64,000 nucleotides of DNA from Ochotona curzoniae. Taxonomy: Eukaryota > Chordata > Mammalia > Lagomorpha > Ochotonidae. This document shows, piece after piece, positions 11,867 to 25,723 of the stretch. The notes under the pieces are model-generated. The model was given only the letters and a program-made list of their open reading frames with translations. It was not told where the DNA came from and searched no databases. The position numbers and the translations under genes were made by a program. The first letter of the stretch is position 1. Each line of letters begins with the position of its first letter. The stretch is taken from contig NW_024467121.1 of NCBI RefSeq assembly GCF_017591425.1, positions 24,378,707 to 24,442,706 on the forward strand, in the 5' to 3' direction.

Positions 11867-12401
11867 TTAAGTAGGAAAATCAAGAGACCAGTTATATGGG
11901 CAGACCGTGACTGCTGGAGATCTTGGTAGATAATCCCTCCCGTGAAATGTTTATGACTGGCCCCTGCTCTCTAGTGGCAACATGTTGGTAATTGTGTTTC
12001 TAAATGGAATCTAGAAGAAGACCTACAGGATGGCCTGGTTGTCTGTGTTTCAAAGCAAAACAAGTTATCATTCAGTTGACTAGAGGATGAAAAGAAACCA
12101 GATAGAAATGTTTAAATGCACAGGATTATTTTACTTAGAGGGTAGAAGATCACAGAGTGATATAACATGTGTTTGAGTGTTTGAAGATGAGTTATGGTAT
12201 GAGCTAATGATCAACAGACTTGAGTTACTACCACCAACAGAGAATAGATGGGAGTTCTAACTGCATTGGGGTTTTGGGTAAGACACAAGAATACCTTTGT
12301 AACTAGGAAATTTATTAGATGGATAATTTAATGAGTTTCAAGTGTTGTCAGTCAGTGATGTACTTTGAAAGTTAATTCTCCGCAGATCATTGTGCTTGTT
12401 G
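11865..12401. other. Unassigned stretch
   Basis: Nothing is recognised up to the target-site duplication of the next SINE. Confidence 0.4.
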
Positions 12402-12413
12402 ATGGTTTGTTCT

Positions 12414-12768
12414 TTTTTTTAAAGATTTATTTTTTATTGAAAAGGCAGATATACAGAGAGGAGAGGTAGAGAGGAAGATTTTCCATCTGATGGTTCATTC
12501 CCCAAGTGACTACAACAGCTGGAGCTGAGCCAATCCGATTCCAGGAGCCAGGAGCTCTTCTGGGTCTCCCACGCAGGTGTAAGATCCCAAGGCTTTGGAC
12601 CATCCTCTTTTACTAAACTTGGGTTGCCTCTTGGGTCGACTGCTTTCCCAGGCCACAAGCAGGGAGCTGGATGGGGAGCAAGGTTGCTGGGATTAGAACC
12701 GGCGCCCATATGGGATCCTGGCGCATTCAAGTCAAGGACTTTAACTACTAAGCTATTGCACTGGGCCC
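12414..12768 (-). repeat. C-type SINE, intermediate age, with target-site duplication
   Basis: A full-length reversed copy: T-rich tail and 'aaagatttattttttattg' at the left, the tRNA-derived head at the right ending in 'actgggccc'. A perfect 12-bp duplication (atggtttgttct) flanks it at 12,402-12,413 and 12,769-12,780. It keeps two copies of the 'ccaggag' word in the body, an older-type character. Confidence 0.95.
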
Positions 12769-12780
12769 ATGGTTTGTTCT

Positions 12781-15401
12781 TATCCTTTTAAAAAATAAAG
12801 CACTGACTCATATTTCTTGTTTTGGTTTCATTAAGGTTCTATAAGGTACAGTTAAGTAGTAGTAGATTTCTGTAAATAACTTCACTCTTATATTTCTCAT
12901 GTCAAGGGTGAAAAATATCTAAAATCAAAATAAATGTAGCTTCATTATTTGCAGTAGTTCTGTTATGTTCTATAAAGTCGTCATGAATGGTGAATTGCTT
13001 AATGCTGACCCATTGCTCCCAATAGAAATGCAAAGCTCTAGTCATAAGTTTTCTTCAACATGCTAATACGGGACCTTGGTTTTTTTTTTTATTTTTGTAT
13101 GTTTCTGTTTAAAGACAGATTACATGATATGAATTGTTGATTCATTAATACTGATTCACAGCCATTAACACTATAGCTCAAGCATGAGCAAAGATTATCT
13201 GACACAAGTATTTTCTCTGTAAAGGTAAATCACAGTTTTCTTGGATTTAAGAATGCTAGACACCCTTCAAGCTACCCATAGGAGGCATTTTAAACCCACA
13301 GAAACCATCAGTGTAAACAGTGTGGCACTAAATAGATTGAAAAAGGGATGCTTCTTTATAATATAGTATAGCTGAAACAAGAAGGTGGAATGGCAGCTCC
13401 TGTGACCTTAGCTGAGATCATTTGCATCAGGGATTCCAAATTTTCATCATACTACCCATGACCACAAATGACTGCAGAAGCTTTACAAGCGTCAGTGTTG
13501 GGGTTACACATACATTTTAGCAAGTAGGAGAATTTGTGCAAAAATGAAATCCTGAGTAATGAAGATTAACTGGATTATATCTTCCGACTTCCGTTTCCTA
13601 TGGTGCAGCTGTCTAAGCAGAGCAAGGAAAGTGAGTAGACCATACATGTGAGCACCATGTTTATGGCATCCTACTGTCTCGGGCGTCCTCCATTTGCTGG
13701 AACCCACAGATCCACATCTGCTCCTGAGTATCTCTGCTCTCTGCTACTTCTACACTTGCATGTCCTGGGGCTCCATTTGCCATGTCTAAATTCAATACCC
13801 ATGTCATCTTTCATTTCTCTGCTTTCCCAATTTCAGTAAGAAGCCACTCAATCTAGATGTCAGCCCCGTTGGTTCTTGTTTTCGCTCTTCACATGTAGCC
13901 CATCCATGCTTTCTAACAGCTGTGTAGTGAAGAGCGGTGGGATAGAGTCCAGGAAATTAACTTTTAATGGAACACCTAGAAAGATGGAGTGGCTATTTAC
14001 AAAAAATGGGAAAAAGCTGAGAAGGGAAAGGGAAGAGAATCATGACCCTGGATGTAGAGGTGGCACAGTTGGGCAGGACTGTGAGACATCAAGATTTCTC
14101 GAGTGAATGGGTAAGTGTAGGAGGCATTAGAGAAACAGTGCTGTGAATATTTTAAATGGGAAAGTTAAAAGCACAGAACAATATATTAAGATTAGGATAT
14201 TTGCCTCAAAACAGGGTGGGAAGATGGACACAGCTCTGTCCTGTGATTAAATTATTCCTGGAGGTTCTCAACAAAACATGGCAAGAGCAACTGCTTCCGC
14301 AGAAGGAAACTATGTTAAAATGAAAGATCCAGAGATACCTGTTCTTTTCAATTCAGTCAAGCACATAACATCTTCCCTCAGAGCAAACAAGCTGGAAAAA
14401 GTTTATGTTGAACCTTCCTTCTGAGCATAAGCAATTGTAAAAAAAAATAATCAGAATTTCGGGGTCGTGCGTGTTGCTTCACTCCTGCAGTCAAAGGACT
14501 CTGACAGTTTCTTCTTACTTGTCTTCCCCCACATCTTTTGTGTCTTTTTGATAGCCTCCAAAAAGGGTTGACATTTTTGGGTCAATTTGCACCGTGCCAT
14601 CTGCCACAGAGATTTTGACATGGGGACAAGACAGGCACTGTGTCAAGTTGGCAGCAGTTTCGACTGTGAGTTTCAGTTGGAACAATTCAAGCCCTGGATT
14701 GCAGACTCATTTTAAATGACCATGTTCTCCTGTGAAGGTTGGCGTTTTGCCTCTTTTGGCTTTGTTTCCCCTTCCTGTGGCTTTTCTCCTATGGGTTTCC
14801 ACTTGGGTTTCCTGAATCACAATCCTAATTGTGGAAAACGGAGGAGGTGGCCTTTGTTAGCTCAGTGCCTGCCTTGTAGGGATGCCCAACCCTGTGCATG
14901 GCAAGCGTGCTCCAGCCTGCCAGGAGAATCTTGGACTTGTGTTGAGAAAAAAAACATTCCACTTTCTCTTTTGTGGTTGTGCTTAAACCTGAGTGTTTTG
15001 TAGATAAAGTTTTAGAAATCTCTTGGTGATCTTAAGCTTCAACTTGGAAGGATGGGTTTCTGCAGACAAGTCCTTGTTCATGAGCACTGAGTGATGGCTC
15101 AGAACACATATGATCCCTGCTGTATTGTGGTGTGGACTCTGTGGCTTCCTGAGCAGTCTCCTACATTGTTGGCATCCATTGTGGCCCTCCCCTACAGTAA
15201 GCTAATTTTCTCTCTTGGTTTCTAGTAGAAATATGTAGCTTCCCTGTAATGTGTATTTTGGGTATTGTCAGAATTTCTCACCAATACTATTCCCTTTTTT
15301 TCCCTTCTACTCTGCCCATCCTTTCTGTAATCTCTGGGTTTCAATATATAGATGATACAGAACCTGAACCAGAACAAAAATGTTGTAACGTGAAGTAATT
15401 G
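12781..15401. other. Unassigned stretch
   Basis: No repeat family is assigned. A GTAAGT donor-like word occurs at 14,111-14,116 downstream of a 76-codon open frame (13,876-14,106), but no matching acceptor or protein family is evident. Confidence 0.4.
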
Positions 15402-15672
15402 GGTGCCAGGGGGCCAGCCTTGTGGCATAACAAGTTAAGCTGCTCCCTGCAATGGCATTCCATGTGGGCACTGGTTCAAGTCCCAGCTGCTTCCCTTCTG
15501 ATCCACCTCTCTGCTAATGAACTTGGGAAAGTAGCAGAAGAAAACTCCAGTACTTGAGTCCTTGTTGCACTCACATGGGAGAACCAAATGGAATCCCTAA
15601 CTCTTGATTTCAGCCTGGCCTAACCCTGGCTGTTGTAGCCTTTTTGATTAGTGAATTGGCAGATAGAAAACT
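15402..15672 (+). repeat. Old C-type SINE
   Basis: A forward copy beginning 'gccagggggccagccttgtggcataacaagttaagctg', continuing with 'ggcattccatgtgggcactggttcaagtccc', which is the B-box region, and ending near 'ttggcagatagaaaa'. It resembles rabbit-like ancestral C repeats more than the young local copies. Confidence 0.85.
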
Positions 15673-16925
15673 AGTTTATCAGTTTTGGTGTGGTGCTAAG
15701 TAAACAGTCTCTCCATGATGTCTTCCACTCTTGCCACTTGCATTATTTCCTGCTCCTGGTGGTCTTAACTCCTTCCTGTTTAGCTGTGGCTGGACAGAAT
15801 GGTTCGTTTCTTGCCATTGTTTGATTTTTGTAACTGTCATGGGTTGATCTCTGGTGGTGGGATTAGTGATCCTTAAGTGAACCAAAGCGGTCAGGGACAG
15901 AGAGCTTTCCTTAGACTGCGGATTTCTGACTCCCTAACTATATGATCTTTATGATCTTCGAATGTATGATAGCTACCACTTAGTAGTTCTCATTGACATC
16001 AAATGAAAGTAGTTAAGAGATCTGGATCTCTTCAGCCTTGGGAACCCGTGCTAATGCAGGTGAAGGCACAAAGGTTATCTCCACAATAAGCAGAGGTTCC
16101 ATTCTGCATACCTGTGGCCTGAATTTCTATAACTCTGTTGACAAAATTGAACTCTCAGGCAGGCGACAGACTTAATAAATTTTACTGTTCTTCCTCTTAT
16201 ATCAGTTTCCTCGTAAAGTAGCTTAAAGAAAAGGCATGTAAACAAAGCATGAATGAGAAATATAGCAGGATTTTGGGGAACCACTAGCACTTGCCACATG
16301 CACTCCCAATTTCATCATTTGGGATCCAAATGAGAATGAAGTAGAAGGAACTTTGGAGAGGTGTCATGTTTGGAATATCTGATTACCTTGTGGAACTTAG
16401 CTGTTATGAGACCTGCGCAATTCACTCAGGAGCTGAACACAAGGCTCGTGGTCAACTTGAAGGAGGAAGAGGCCAGAGGTGATGCTATATTCCAGATCAT
16501 TTCTGTTCCTTAAAACAGAAGTGACAAGGAAAAATAAGCACAGAGGTCCAAGATCAGCTTCTCTGTGTGAAGGCAGTATGGGGGCAGGCTTGGGGCATAG
16601 GCTGATGGGTGCTGACATTAGAATTCATGAAGACACCATAATGGATGAGAACATGATGATGAAATCAGCAACACACTCAGAACTCTTGAGCAAGCAAGCT
16701 AGAAAGTGCCAGTCAGTGGCTACCATGAAGTAGGGGTTAGGGCTGCAAGCTGACCATTGGTGGGTAGGCAGGGCTTTGGGTCCTGACCTTGTAAGCCAGG
16801 ACAGAATTGTAGAAACGTATACAGAGAAACCAGCAAGCTGCTAAGGACAGCAAAGGGGGCGGGGGGTGGCAAGTGCATGGGTGATTCGTGATCATTTCTG
16901 GGTGCAGTGAACTGATGTTTGTGTC
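15673..16925. other. Unassigned stretch
   Basis: No repeat or gene is recognised. A G-rich run lies at about 16,854-16,867. Confidence 0.4.
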
Positions 16926-17105
16926 CCTACCCCACCCCACCCAAACTGATATGTTATGATGGGATGAGCTCTTTGAGAGGTAATTAGATTTAAATGAGGA
17001 CAGGGGATTAGTGACCTTTCAAGAGGGGGAGGAGACCTCAGAGCTAGCTTTGTTGTTTAAGCTGCTCAGGTTAGTATTTTGTTATGATGGCCTTAGCTAG
17101 AGTAC
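16926..17105 (+). repeat. MaLR (MLT1-like) LTR fragment with internal deletion
   Basis: 'gaggtaattagatttaaatgagg', 'ggattagtgacctttcaag' and then 'gttgtttaagctgctcagg' with 'gtattttgttatgatggcc' match the order of MLT1-type LTRs (gaggtaattaaggttaaatgagg, tgttgtttaagccaccca, gtattttgttatggcagcc). The middle portion of the LTR is missing. Confidence 0.6.
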
Positions 17106-19976
17106 TGCAATTGCTGTTCATGGTGATTCCGGGGCTGTTTCTGAATTCCTGGCTCCTGTTACATTCAAGCATTCTGATGAAGCAAAGAGCTGCTAAGATA
17201 CTGTCTAAGCAGCCTTGCCTAAGGTCCCTCTAATGCTTTCTGTGGTCCAGTGAGAGTGGACAGCCATTACTTTATGTGTTAGAGATGCCCAGGCAGAGGA
17301 TGACTTTAAAAAGCTACTTAAAGTGAGTTCTGATTTTTCCATGGAAGAAAATTGTGTTCGTGTCATAAATATTTTCACTTTATAGATTTTCACTTTATAG
17401 ATCTATAAATGTTACTTGGGTAGAGGAGGAATGAGTCATTGAACATTTTAATTCATGAATTCTCATTTCTCCTTTTACTTGATGGTAATTTAAACATGCA
17501 GAAGTAGTGATTAGCTTGGAATATGGAAAGGAAACAATGATTTAGATGCCATGGGGAATATACTCTAGATAAGAAATTAAAATGGTAATTAGAAAACCAA
17601 TTAAATTATTTTATATAATTTTCCTGAATAGTTATTGGTGTCTGGAACCATGTTGATGAATCCAGGAAGAATTTTTCCATTGTTTGCAATCTCTACATTT
17701 AAACTAAGCTGCTGAATTGTTTTTCTGTGGGTTAAATTATTTCTGGAAAGCTTATTTTCTCCCTAGTAAAGTGCAAAAAGTTTTCTGACAAACTGAAGTG
17801 AAACTGTTTTGGCAGATTTTCAAGTTGGGTCAGCATCCAGGGAAATTCTGGTTGGCTTGGATTTACTTGAACTTTATCATGAGCAAGTTTTCATTTCCAA
17901 TTTAATATCATCTGCGCTGTTTACAGCACAATGGCATCATGAAGCGTGAAGGGACCATGGAATGGCATCTAGCTCGACAGAGTTATGCCCAGCTTGAGAC
18001 AAGAGTGACTGCCGGTGCCCAAGTCAGAGCAGACAGCCTTGGCCTTCAATGCTAATGTGTACACCACCAAGCAGTGTGACCCTGGCCCAACTAAATGAAG
18101 ACTTTCATTATTTCTTTTGTCGTACTTAACAGTGTTGATAAAGCAGGTGTAGAAATGTTTGTTATAATGCCTTTCCCTCAGCTTTTTCTTCCTCTTTCCT
18201 GTTCTAACTATATATTTAGTACAATTAAGTTCTACCAGGTTTCTTTGGGGATGGTAATTTTCAGTGCAGAATTATTGTGGGGACTTACGAAGTACTGGAG
18301 AAATGTAAGATAGAAAGTTTAGGGTTATGAAAGCAGCTGCGAAGGTTAAATATAATACTGGATGAATAGACAGTGTGCAGCTGAAAGCTGGGCTAATTGA
18401 GGCCATGCATTGTGCTTCTGAATTTTAAAGATAAGCTGACATTTTGCACAGATAGAATTGTCTGGTTAACTAGGTTAAGGAGTTTTTGCATCAGAACTAA
18501 GTCCCCTGTCCCCTTTTCTGAGGATTATTCACTGGTAACAATGTATTTCATAAATACGTTTTGTTTCAGAATAAATCCTTAGAGTTAGTTGAGCTGTTTT
18601 TCTAGACAGAGAATAAATATTTTCTCACATGGAACAAAACTGTGAGACTGTGATTGGTGTATAAGCCAAAGCAGGCAGAGGCAAAAACAGAAGTGATTTT
18701 GGCTTTCGTGTGTCATCCACCAGCTTTCAACAAAGTGCATATCCATTTTAGATGTTCAGTGTATCACATTGTCTAAAATAGTTTCTTAGAGGAAGTTTTG
18801 GTGGCATTCTGCTCTTCACCATCAGTCTGCTAGAATTCAGTGTGCCTTTTTAGGTGCCTAAAATGTATCAGAAGGTATTTGGAAGTTTCTGAAATCTTCC
18901 TTGGAGAAACTTCCATCCCATTGGCTCTAGGAAGTTCAACTCTACTTCATTCTGACTGTAATCATCTTCCTGCTTAATGCTGTAATCCTTACAACTCATT
19001 TTATTGCCATTTAAATTAGAGAAGCATTACCAAGAACACTGAAGAAAATCGGTTAATGATATTTAGCTATTGAAATGGGATGGGGGAAAGAATGGGAAAA
19101 ATACAGCTTTCTTTGCTGCCACTAATCCAGAGGCCCTCTGCTGTCTGTTGATTCTGGTAGAAAAGATGGAACAGTTTTGCCAGTTAGTCATTCTGCTACA
19201 AAGAGTGCACAGAATGGTCTAAGAATAAACCTGTGGAGAAGGAAAACAATTAGCTCCCACCGGGGGTGATGGAGTTTCTGTGTAAGACATAGCAATTCCA
19301 AAGTGTTAAGATGAACTAGAGAGCCATTCATGTCTCTGTCTGCCATCCTATGCTTTTCACTTTCCTAGAGTGCACATGAATGACAGCAAGTATTTAATCA
19401 CTGTGTAACGAACTCCTACAAAATTTCTATGCTTCTTAATAAATATGGCACAAAAAATTGGAATGGTTTCAAACAGGTGGGATGCTTTCCTCCGGTCAAA
19501 TGTAAAGAAAGGAATACAGGTGGCAGTATTCTTCACTAATCCTAATAATTTAGTTCTTGGTAATAATATTGCCAGATGATATTCTTTGATAGTAACTCTA
19601 GAGATTCTTGGTAGCGCTTGAAACTTTTGGGTTTCCCCCCAGATGAATGTTATAATGTGATAGGTAATGACAATAGTAGTTCGCAATTATGTGTCATTTT
19701 GGGGGGTTCTAGATGTTGTAACAGCTAAAACTCAAAGAATCAATGAGTTTCTATAGTAGAAGTTATTTGAAATTTGTGGGTGATTGGGAAATGTGTTTCC
19801 TCTCCATGGTGAGTTACACACTCAGGCCCCTGCCATTTTGACAGTCTGAGCCTTTAACGTGCAGATCTTCATTAAGTCATACCACGTGAAGGCCGGACGT
19901 TCTGGAGGATGGTCCAAGGCACGTTCCTATTGGCGGTTCCTGGTGGTGATACACCTCAGTTAATTCTTCTCACCTT
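17106..19976. other. Unassigned stretch
   Basis: A 15-bp word (attttcactttatag) is duplicated in tandem at 17,371-17,400. A weak MIR-like antisense hint lies at about 18,965-19,020. A CpG patch with two CACGT words lies at 19,855-19,950. Nothing else is recognised. Confidence 0.4.
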
Positions 19977-20262
19977 TTATTTTTTAAGACTTACTTATTT
20001 TTATTAGAAAGACAGATGTACACAAAAAGGAGAGACAGAAAAAGGTCTTCCATTTGCTGGTTAACTCCCCAAGTTATTGCAGTAGCTGAAGATGAGCTGA
20101 TCCAAACCCAGGAGCCCCTTCTGGGTCTCCTATGAGGGTGCAGGGTCCAAATATTTCGGGCCATCCTCTGCTGCCAGGAGATAGCATAGCCGGCACACAA
20201 ACTGGTGCCCATATGGAATCCCAAGGCTTGCAAGGTAAAGATGAACCTAGCAAGCCTTCGTG
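19977..20262 (-). repeat. C-type SINE with internal deletion
   Basis: The reversed copy begins with 'tttttaagacttacttatttttattag' and runs through 'gggtctcctatgagggtgcagggtcc'. The stretch that normally reads 'ctgctttcccaggccacaagcagggagctgg' is mostly absent at about 20,180, and the tRNA-derived head is decayed, so the right end is approximate. Confidence 0.8.
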
Positions 20263-21845
20263 TTGGACCCTCCTGTCCCCCTCTATTGGCCAGAACTTGG
20301 GCATATGGTTGTATATAGCCTTGACCAGGAGAACTGGAAAACAAGCCCATGTTTTCATACACAAACAGTAGAGTTACTCAGTGATCTAAGAATAGATGTA
20401 CATACGCTATTAAAAAAATGCTTTTTGCCTTTTTTCATTATAGTGGGTAAGTTGAAAATTAAAATAATTTACTCAGATTTATAGTTACTTTAAAAAACTG
20501 GGAAATCTACTTGGTGTGGTTGAAGTTTTTATTCTTATAGATGGGAGAGGTCAAAAGAGAGAGATATTTGGGGACTCATCTGAAGCAAGAAGTTTACTCT
20601 GTAGATTAAAGTTCTGACCTCCAAACTGAAGCATTTGCGATAAGACTGATAGGGGGAACCAGTTTGTGAGAAATTTCTCAGATAAAATTGGTAGGACTTT
20701 TCAGTGGATTTGCAGTATCAAGTAAAAGAATATCAGGGGTCAATATATGTTTTTTCCATCTGAGCCAGAAATTTATGGTTTATTTGGGAAGAGACAGACT
20801 AATGAACTCAGTTTTATTTATAGGAAATTTAAGGTGATGAGAGAATGCTCTAGAAACATTTGAAGTTAAAGCCGTAATTCATAGTAGAGAAAAAAAATTT
20901 GGGTAATGTGAATTTAGTCAAGTGTTTGAAATCATGTAATCAGCTTAGTTCTCCCAGGAAAAGAAAAGCCTGAGAGGAAAGAAATGCTACAGAGATGTCA
21001 GGCTGGCTACTAGCTGGTAACAACTGAAGCTTCTGGGACCATTAGCTGAGCTCCAAGGGGAAAGAATCCATTTAGACTGAGAGGGCTTATAAAATAAGTG
21101 CAAACCAAGGAGGATGGAGGGAAGCAGTGACTTTAGAGAGGGAATATAAACATGTCTTCACTCGTGAACCACAGTGAGGAACATTTTAAGTGCAGCTCCT
21201 GGTTTCAGCAATGTTGCTAGCAGTATTGTTTATTTCTGTTGTGATTTTTGTATATGATGTGACATTGAGTACGGAGTTGGCTGTGAACACATCAACAGCA
21301 GGGATATCAAAAACAGCCTGCCTGAAAGGTTTCAGCAAGCAGCGCTGGCCGTAGGAGAATAAAGCACCCACCTTGTATGCTGAAGGGCCTTTTTCCATTT
21401 AGCCACGTGCATTGAAATGCTGTGTTGTGCTCTGAACTCCGCTGACAGTTGAGGTAGAGCAGTGAACATGATCTTGCTCTCCTCCCTGGAGCTAAGGTGT
21501 GAGATGAGATTCAGCCAAGTGTGTTCCAGATGTGTCTCCTGGTGAGAGGGCTGGTGGGTTTATTCCTGTTTTGTAAATGAAACTGAAGCCCAAGACATGT
21601 CAGTGAGCTGCCGGAGAGTCACTGATGGGTCCTCAAGCATTGAGTAGCAATGAGATAAAGAGTATGTCTGACCACTCGTAGGCCTTGTTGTGGTCCTCTC
21701 CTTCCAGATAGGATGTTCCCTGATCTCAGCCCACTTCTGTCCTCCATGTTCCCCAGCACAATACTTTCCTTCTCTGAATGCCACATTTGTCTCACATTAT
21801 TTCTGATGTGATTGATTTTTATTGTCTGTCGTACACAATAATGTC
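20263..21845. other. Unassigned stretch
   Basis: No repeat family or coding region is recognised. Confidence 0.4.
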
Positions 21846-21855
21846 TTTCTACTTT

Positions 21856-22172
21856 TTAAATAATATTTGCTTGAAAAGCAGACTTACAGGAAAAAAAGAT
21901 GAGACAGAAAGATGTTTCATCTACTGGTTCACTTCCCAAAAGGCCACAATGGCCAGACCTGAGCCAATCGGAAGCCAGGAGCCGGGACCTTCTTTCCCTT
22001 TCTCCTCTGTGGGCGAAGGGGGCCCACAAACTTCAGCCATTCTCCACTGTTTTCCCAGGATGTTAGCAGGGAACTGGATTAGAAATGAGTAGCTGGGGGT
22101 GAATTGGCACCCAGATGGAATGCCAGAGCTACAATTGGAGGATTAGCATGCTACAGCACAGCACCCAGCCCC
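21856..22172 (-). repeat. Old C-type SINE with target-site duplication
   Basis: A reversed full-length copy with a 'aatatttgcttgaaaagcagacttacagg' tail side and 'agcacagcacccagcccc' head side. A 10-bp repeat (tttctacttt) lies at 21,846-21,855 and 22,176-22,185, consistent with the insertion duplication. Confidence 0.85.
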
Positions 22173-22254
22173 ATTTTTCTACTTTATTAATTCCAGTTTT
22201 TAATCTTCTACAAATGGTTTTAATGGTTGGTTATCATATAAGATGTTTCATCTA

Positions 22255-22350
22255 TCTGCTTAGATTGCCACTTTATTGTGGACAGGAACTCTGGCCTTTA
22301 CTAGTTTTTACCTGTAGTGCTAAGCACAGGAAGGCAGAAATGGGGATGAT
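22255..22350 (+). repeat. L2-like LINE 3' end fragment
   Basis: 'attgccactttattgtggacaggaactctgg' and 'tgtagtgctaagcacagg' resemble the end of L2 or MIR-type elements (gggcaggaactctgtct, tagtgcctagcacag). It is short and diverged. Confidence 0.4.
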
Positions 22351-25300
22351 TGTTTTTTTAAGCAGCTGTGGAATCCAAAGCACTGCTGTAGCCCTGCTTT
22401 GTGAGTGTCATGCAGCTGTGCTCTACTGCTCTCTTATTGTGATAATCATTTCCAATAGTATGAAATCACTTAAGAGAAAACTTTTTTTCCCCTAAATAGA
22501 TATTACTATTACTCAAGTAAGCACTGTGGTTACAATTTTGGGACAAATAGTGTGTGTGATATATAAATTTTATATATTTGAAATACACATTGAATATCTT
22601 GCCATTATTGGAAGTGACACCTTGTAATAATGTGCTGTGCTTACCTACCTTTTTTGGAAAATGTTTGAAAATGATCTTGCGTGGAGTCATGAGCTATGTT
22701 TTCTCTGCCTGGTTCCAGGAAGGTGAACTGGAAAGCCAGGCAGCACACAGCTTTCCGATAAATGGGCTGCACTGGCCAACTACGACTTGCCATGAATTTG
22801 GCATCTTGTGTTGTAGCAGATGTTCCTTTTCTGGGCATGCTCCTCCCCTTCTGTCCTCCTTCCTCATGGGGAACACATCAAGAAAGTACATGTACAGTTA
22901 GTGCCTTTCATTTATCTGGGATGAGGCTGAGCTCTTGCGTGAAAACTTAGTGGCCTCAGCAGAAATCAATAGATTTGTTTGTAAAAATACTTCGGAAGAA
23001 AAGACAGACAACTGAGGACCATCTAGAACCAGTTTCTTTTGAATATCTTTTGATATCTTTTGAATCAGTGCTATTGCTTTCTTTCATTGAAATAGGATAT
23101 TATTGTGCCTTTGTACATGAGTTAGATACGTTCTGCTGAAGGAGAACACGGAATTTCTCAGACACATTTAAGAAGAAATTCATGAGGAATTGAATTTCAT
23201 GAGGAAACCACATCATTTAAAATCATTTAGATTTTTCTTGATTTCTTTAAAGCTGAGCTCCTTTAGTGCATTCAAAAACTTATTTAAATATACTGAAAAC
23301 AACATCATCCACAACAAAATTGCATATAAATGTCCTCTGAGGAAGTTTATGGTAACACTAATTCAGTAGTAATCAGGACTTAATTTCTAGGTCTCTGCTC
23401 TAGACCTCTGAGATCTAGAAGCTTTCAGAATTCCTCACAACTTATATAGAATTTCACGGGCTGCATCTTTCTTCACATTTTTTCACTTCCTGCCCTGTGG
23501 TCTCCTGTGTCCTCACTGTGGGACTTGGCTCTTTGACTTGCCCAAACAAGTGGAGCCTCAGTGGTGTATGTGTCATACCCCACTTTTTAGCAAAAGTGTT
23601 CATTGTGAGAACAAGCTTTAACTTAGCCACATTTGCTCCTCTTCCGTCTGAGGTTCACATCCCAATAGGGAGCTGTGTTTTCAGTTTCCAGCTCACAGTA
23701 ACAGATCCAGGTTCAACCAGTTGCCTGGAGCATCAGTTATTTACTTAGGAAATCTTTAGGAAATGTCTAGGCATGGATGCTACAGTAAAGAACAAAAAAA
23801 GATACAATCTGTATTCTCATCAGTCTAAAATCCTGTAAGTTAGGCATCCTTAATAATAAAATAACTGAGTGATTTAGAGAAGGCAAGATACATATGCCTG
23901 TATTAATAAGAGAAGGATTGGCATGCCCTGTCACAGTTCTAATCATATATTTCAAATAAACTCCAGCGCCCTCTGAGGTGTACATCCGTAAACTCAGTAG
24001 GCAAGTTTGGAAAGCCCTGAGTGGAAACTGGATCTGTGAGCTGATATGGGGGCCCAGGAAAGCCAAAGTTGGAAGATAATGGAATTGGAAGCCTGCAGTG
24101 CTGAACTAGTTATAGCCATGAAAAGGTAGAAAAGAAGACAAAAAATGGCATTCAAGTTTTCTTGCAGTTATAAGGAGTGAGCTTAGAAGTTGACATTTGT
24201 GATGTTATTAAGATGTTTATAATGAACATCATCTTTAAAGAAACACAGGAGTAGGAAGTTGTGGAACATGGGGGTTGTTGTCTAACCTGGCTGTAGAGTT
24301 TGGGACTTTGTGAAGTGCTGGTCTTCACCAGGAGAAGTAGTAGGAGATGCAGCATGTTGGCTGAACAAGGTCTGGAGTCAGAGCCTGGAATCCCATCAGG
24401 CCTGGTGCTTGGTGACTGCCAGAGCTCAGAGAAGCACGTTAGTCCTTTAGGTCTTGATTTTGTTTGTGTGTCTGATTTATTCACCTCATAAAGGCTTTCT
24501 GAACATTGCTGAGATCATGCACCTGAACCACTGGAAATGGTTTTTGGCTTCTTGAAAGAAATAAATGAATGCTAACAGGTCCGTTTACACCTACAAGCAG
24601 AAACCCCAAATGTCACTGGTTTTGTAAGTCCTTGAAAAAGCCTGATTTCTGAGCCTGAGGTTTGCAAAGTAGTGCCACTTTGTAAAATGAGACTTGAATT
24701 TATCATCAGAGGGCCTCTTAAAGTGACTGAAATCTAAATGTCTTGGATTTAAAGTTAGCTCATGTCGATTCTGATGCAGTGGTGTCAGTTGAGAGACCAG
24801 AGCTGTGTGGTTATTTTTTATTCTGTATTTTTAAAGCGCCTATGAACAACTTGTGCCTTGTAAACCCAAGCCCCAAATTTCTGACCGATAGTAATAAAGT
24901 TCTCAACTTGCACTGTTAAATGGCTTTATTCCCTAAACTTCAGACATGTATGTATGCAACTGCCTATTCATTTGCTGCTCAGTTTGCATATCTAATGGAC
25001 ACCCCACACATCCAGATCAAAACTGTCGGTCTTCTCCCAAATTAGATTCTCTCGCAGCTATTCCCATCTCATGGCAACTTTCATCATCCAGTTGTGTGAG
25101 TCAGAATTCTAACTTTGATCTTTGCTCTCAAAATGTAGGTCCCAGTCTGATGACAAATATTGTGGGAAATGCTGTCAAAACACATTGAAAATCTGACCAT
25201 TTTTTACTGCTTGTAGTACTACATCTTGGTTGGAAAGACATGGTATTTCCTCTCCAGATTGCGGTAGAAACTTGGTTTCTAGGTGTTCTCTCCCCACACT

Positions 25301-25394
25301 AGTATCAATTTAGCCGTCTGGTGATGTTTCTGAGTGAGTCACACTGGATCCCTCAGTGGTTGGTTTTCCATTTCACTCTGAGTAAGGGTCAAGT
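22351..25394. other. Unassigned stretch
   Basis: An 11-13 base A/T-rich word around 'atcttttga' repeats at 23,036-23,066, and 'attcatgaggaa' recurs near 23,180-23,205. No gene or assigned repeat is seen. Confidence 0.4.
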
Positions 25395-25650
25395 TAGGAT
25401 TGTCGCCTGTAAAGTCCTGTAGGATATGGCCTCTTTGCTTCCTGCTATCTGCCCTTTGTTCCCCCATTTCATCCCATCGTGCAGACGTGCACAAGCAAGA
25501 GTCAAGCATTTTCCAAATCCAGGACTTGTAATGAATTTTCTCTGCCTGTCGTGTTCTTTCCCTGTGTTAGCCCATGGCTAATTTCCTTGCTTGGTTTAGG
25601 TCGTTACATGGGTTCTTAGTAACTTTCCCCAGACCACTGTGAACATTGTA
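25395..25650 (+). repeat. L2 LINE fragment
   Basis: The sequence follows the L2 3' region in order: 'gtaaagtcctgtaggatatggcc', 'ttctctgcctgtcgtgttctttccc', 'ccatggctaatttcc', 'aactttccccagaccactgtg', matching the L2 words for 'ataaagtcctatatgatctggcc', 'tccctctgcctggaacg' and 'ccttccctgaccaccct'. Confidence 0.6.
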
Positions 25651-25723
25651 GTGGGGCAAGTTAAGAAACGGCTTGGGAGGCTAGCACATATTATGTATGA
25701 CTGGAGTTGAATTCCATCTCTCT

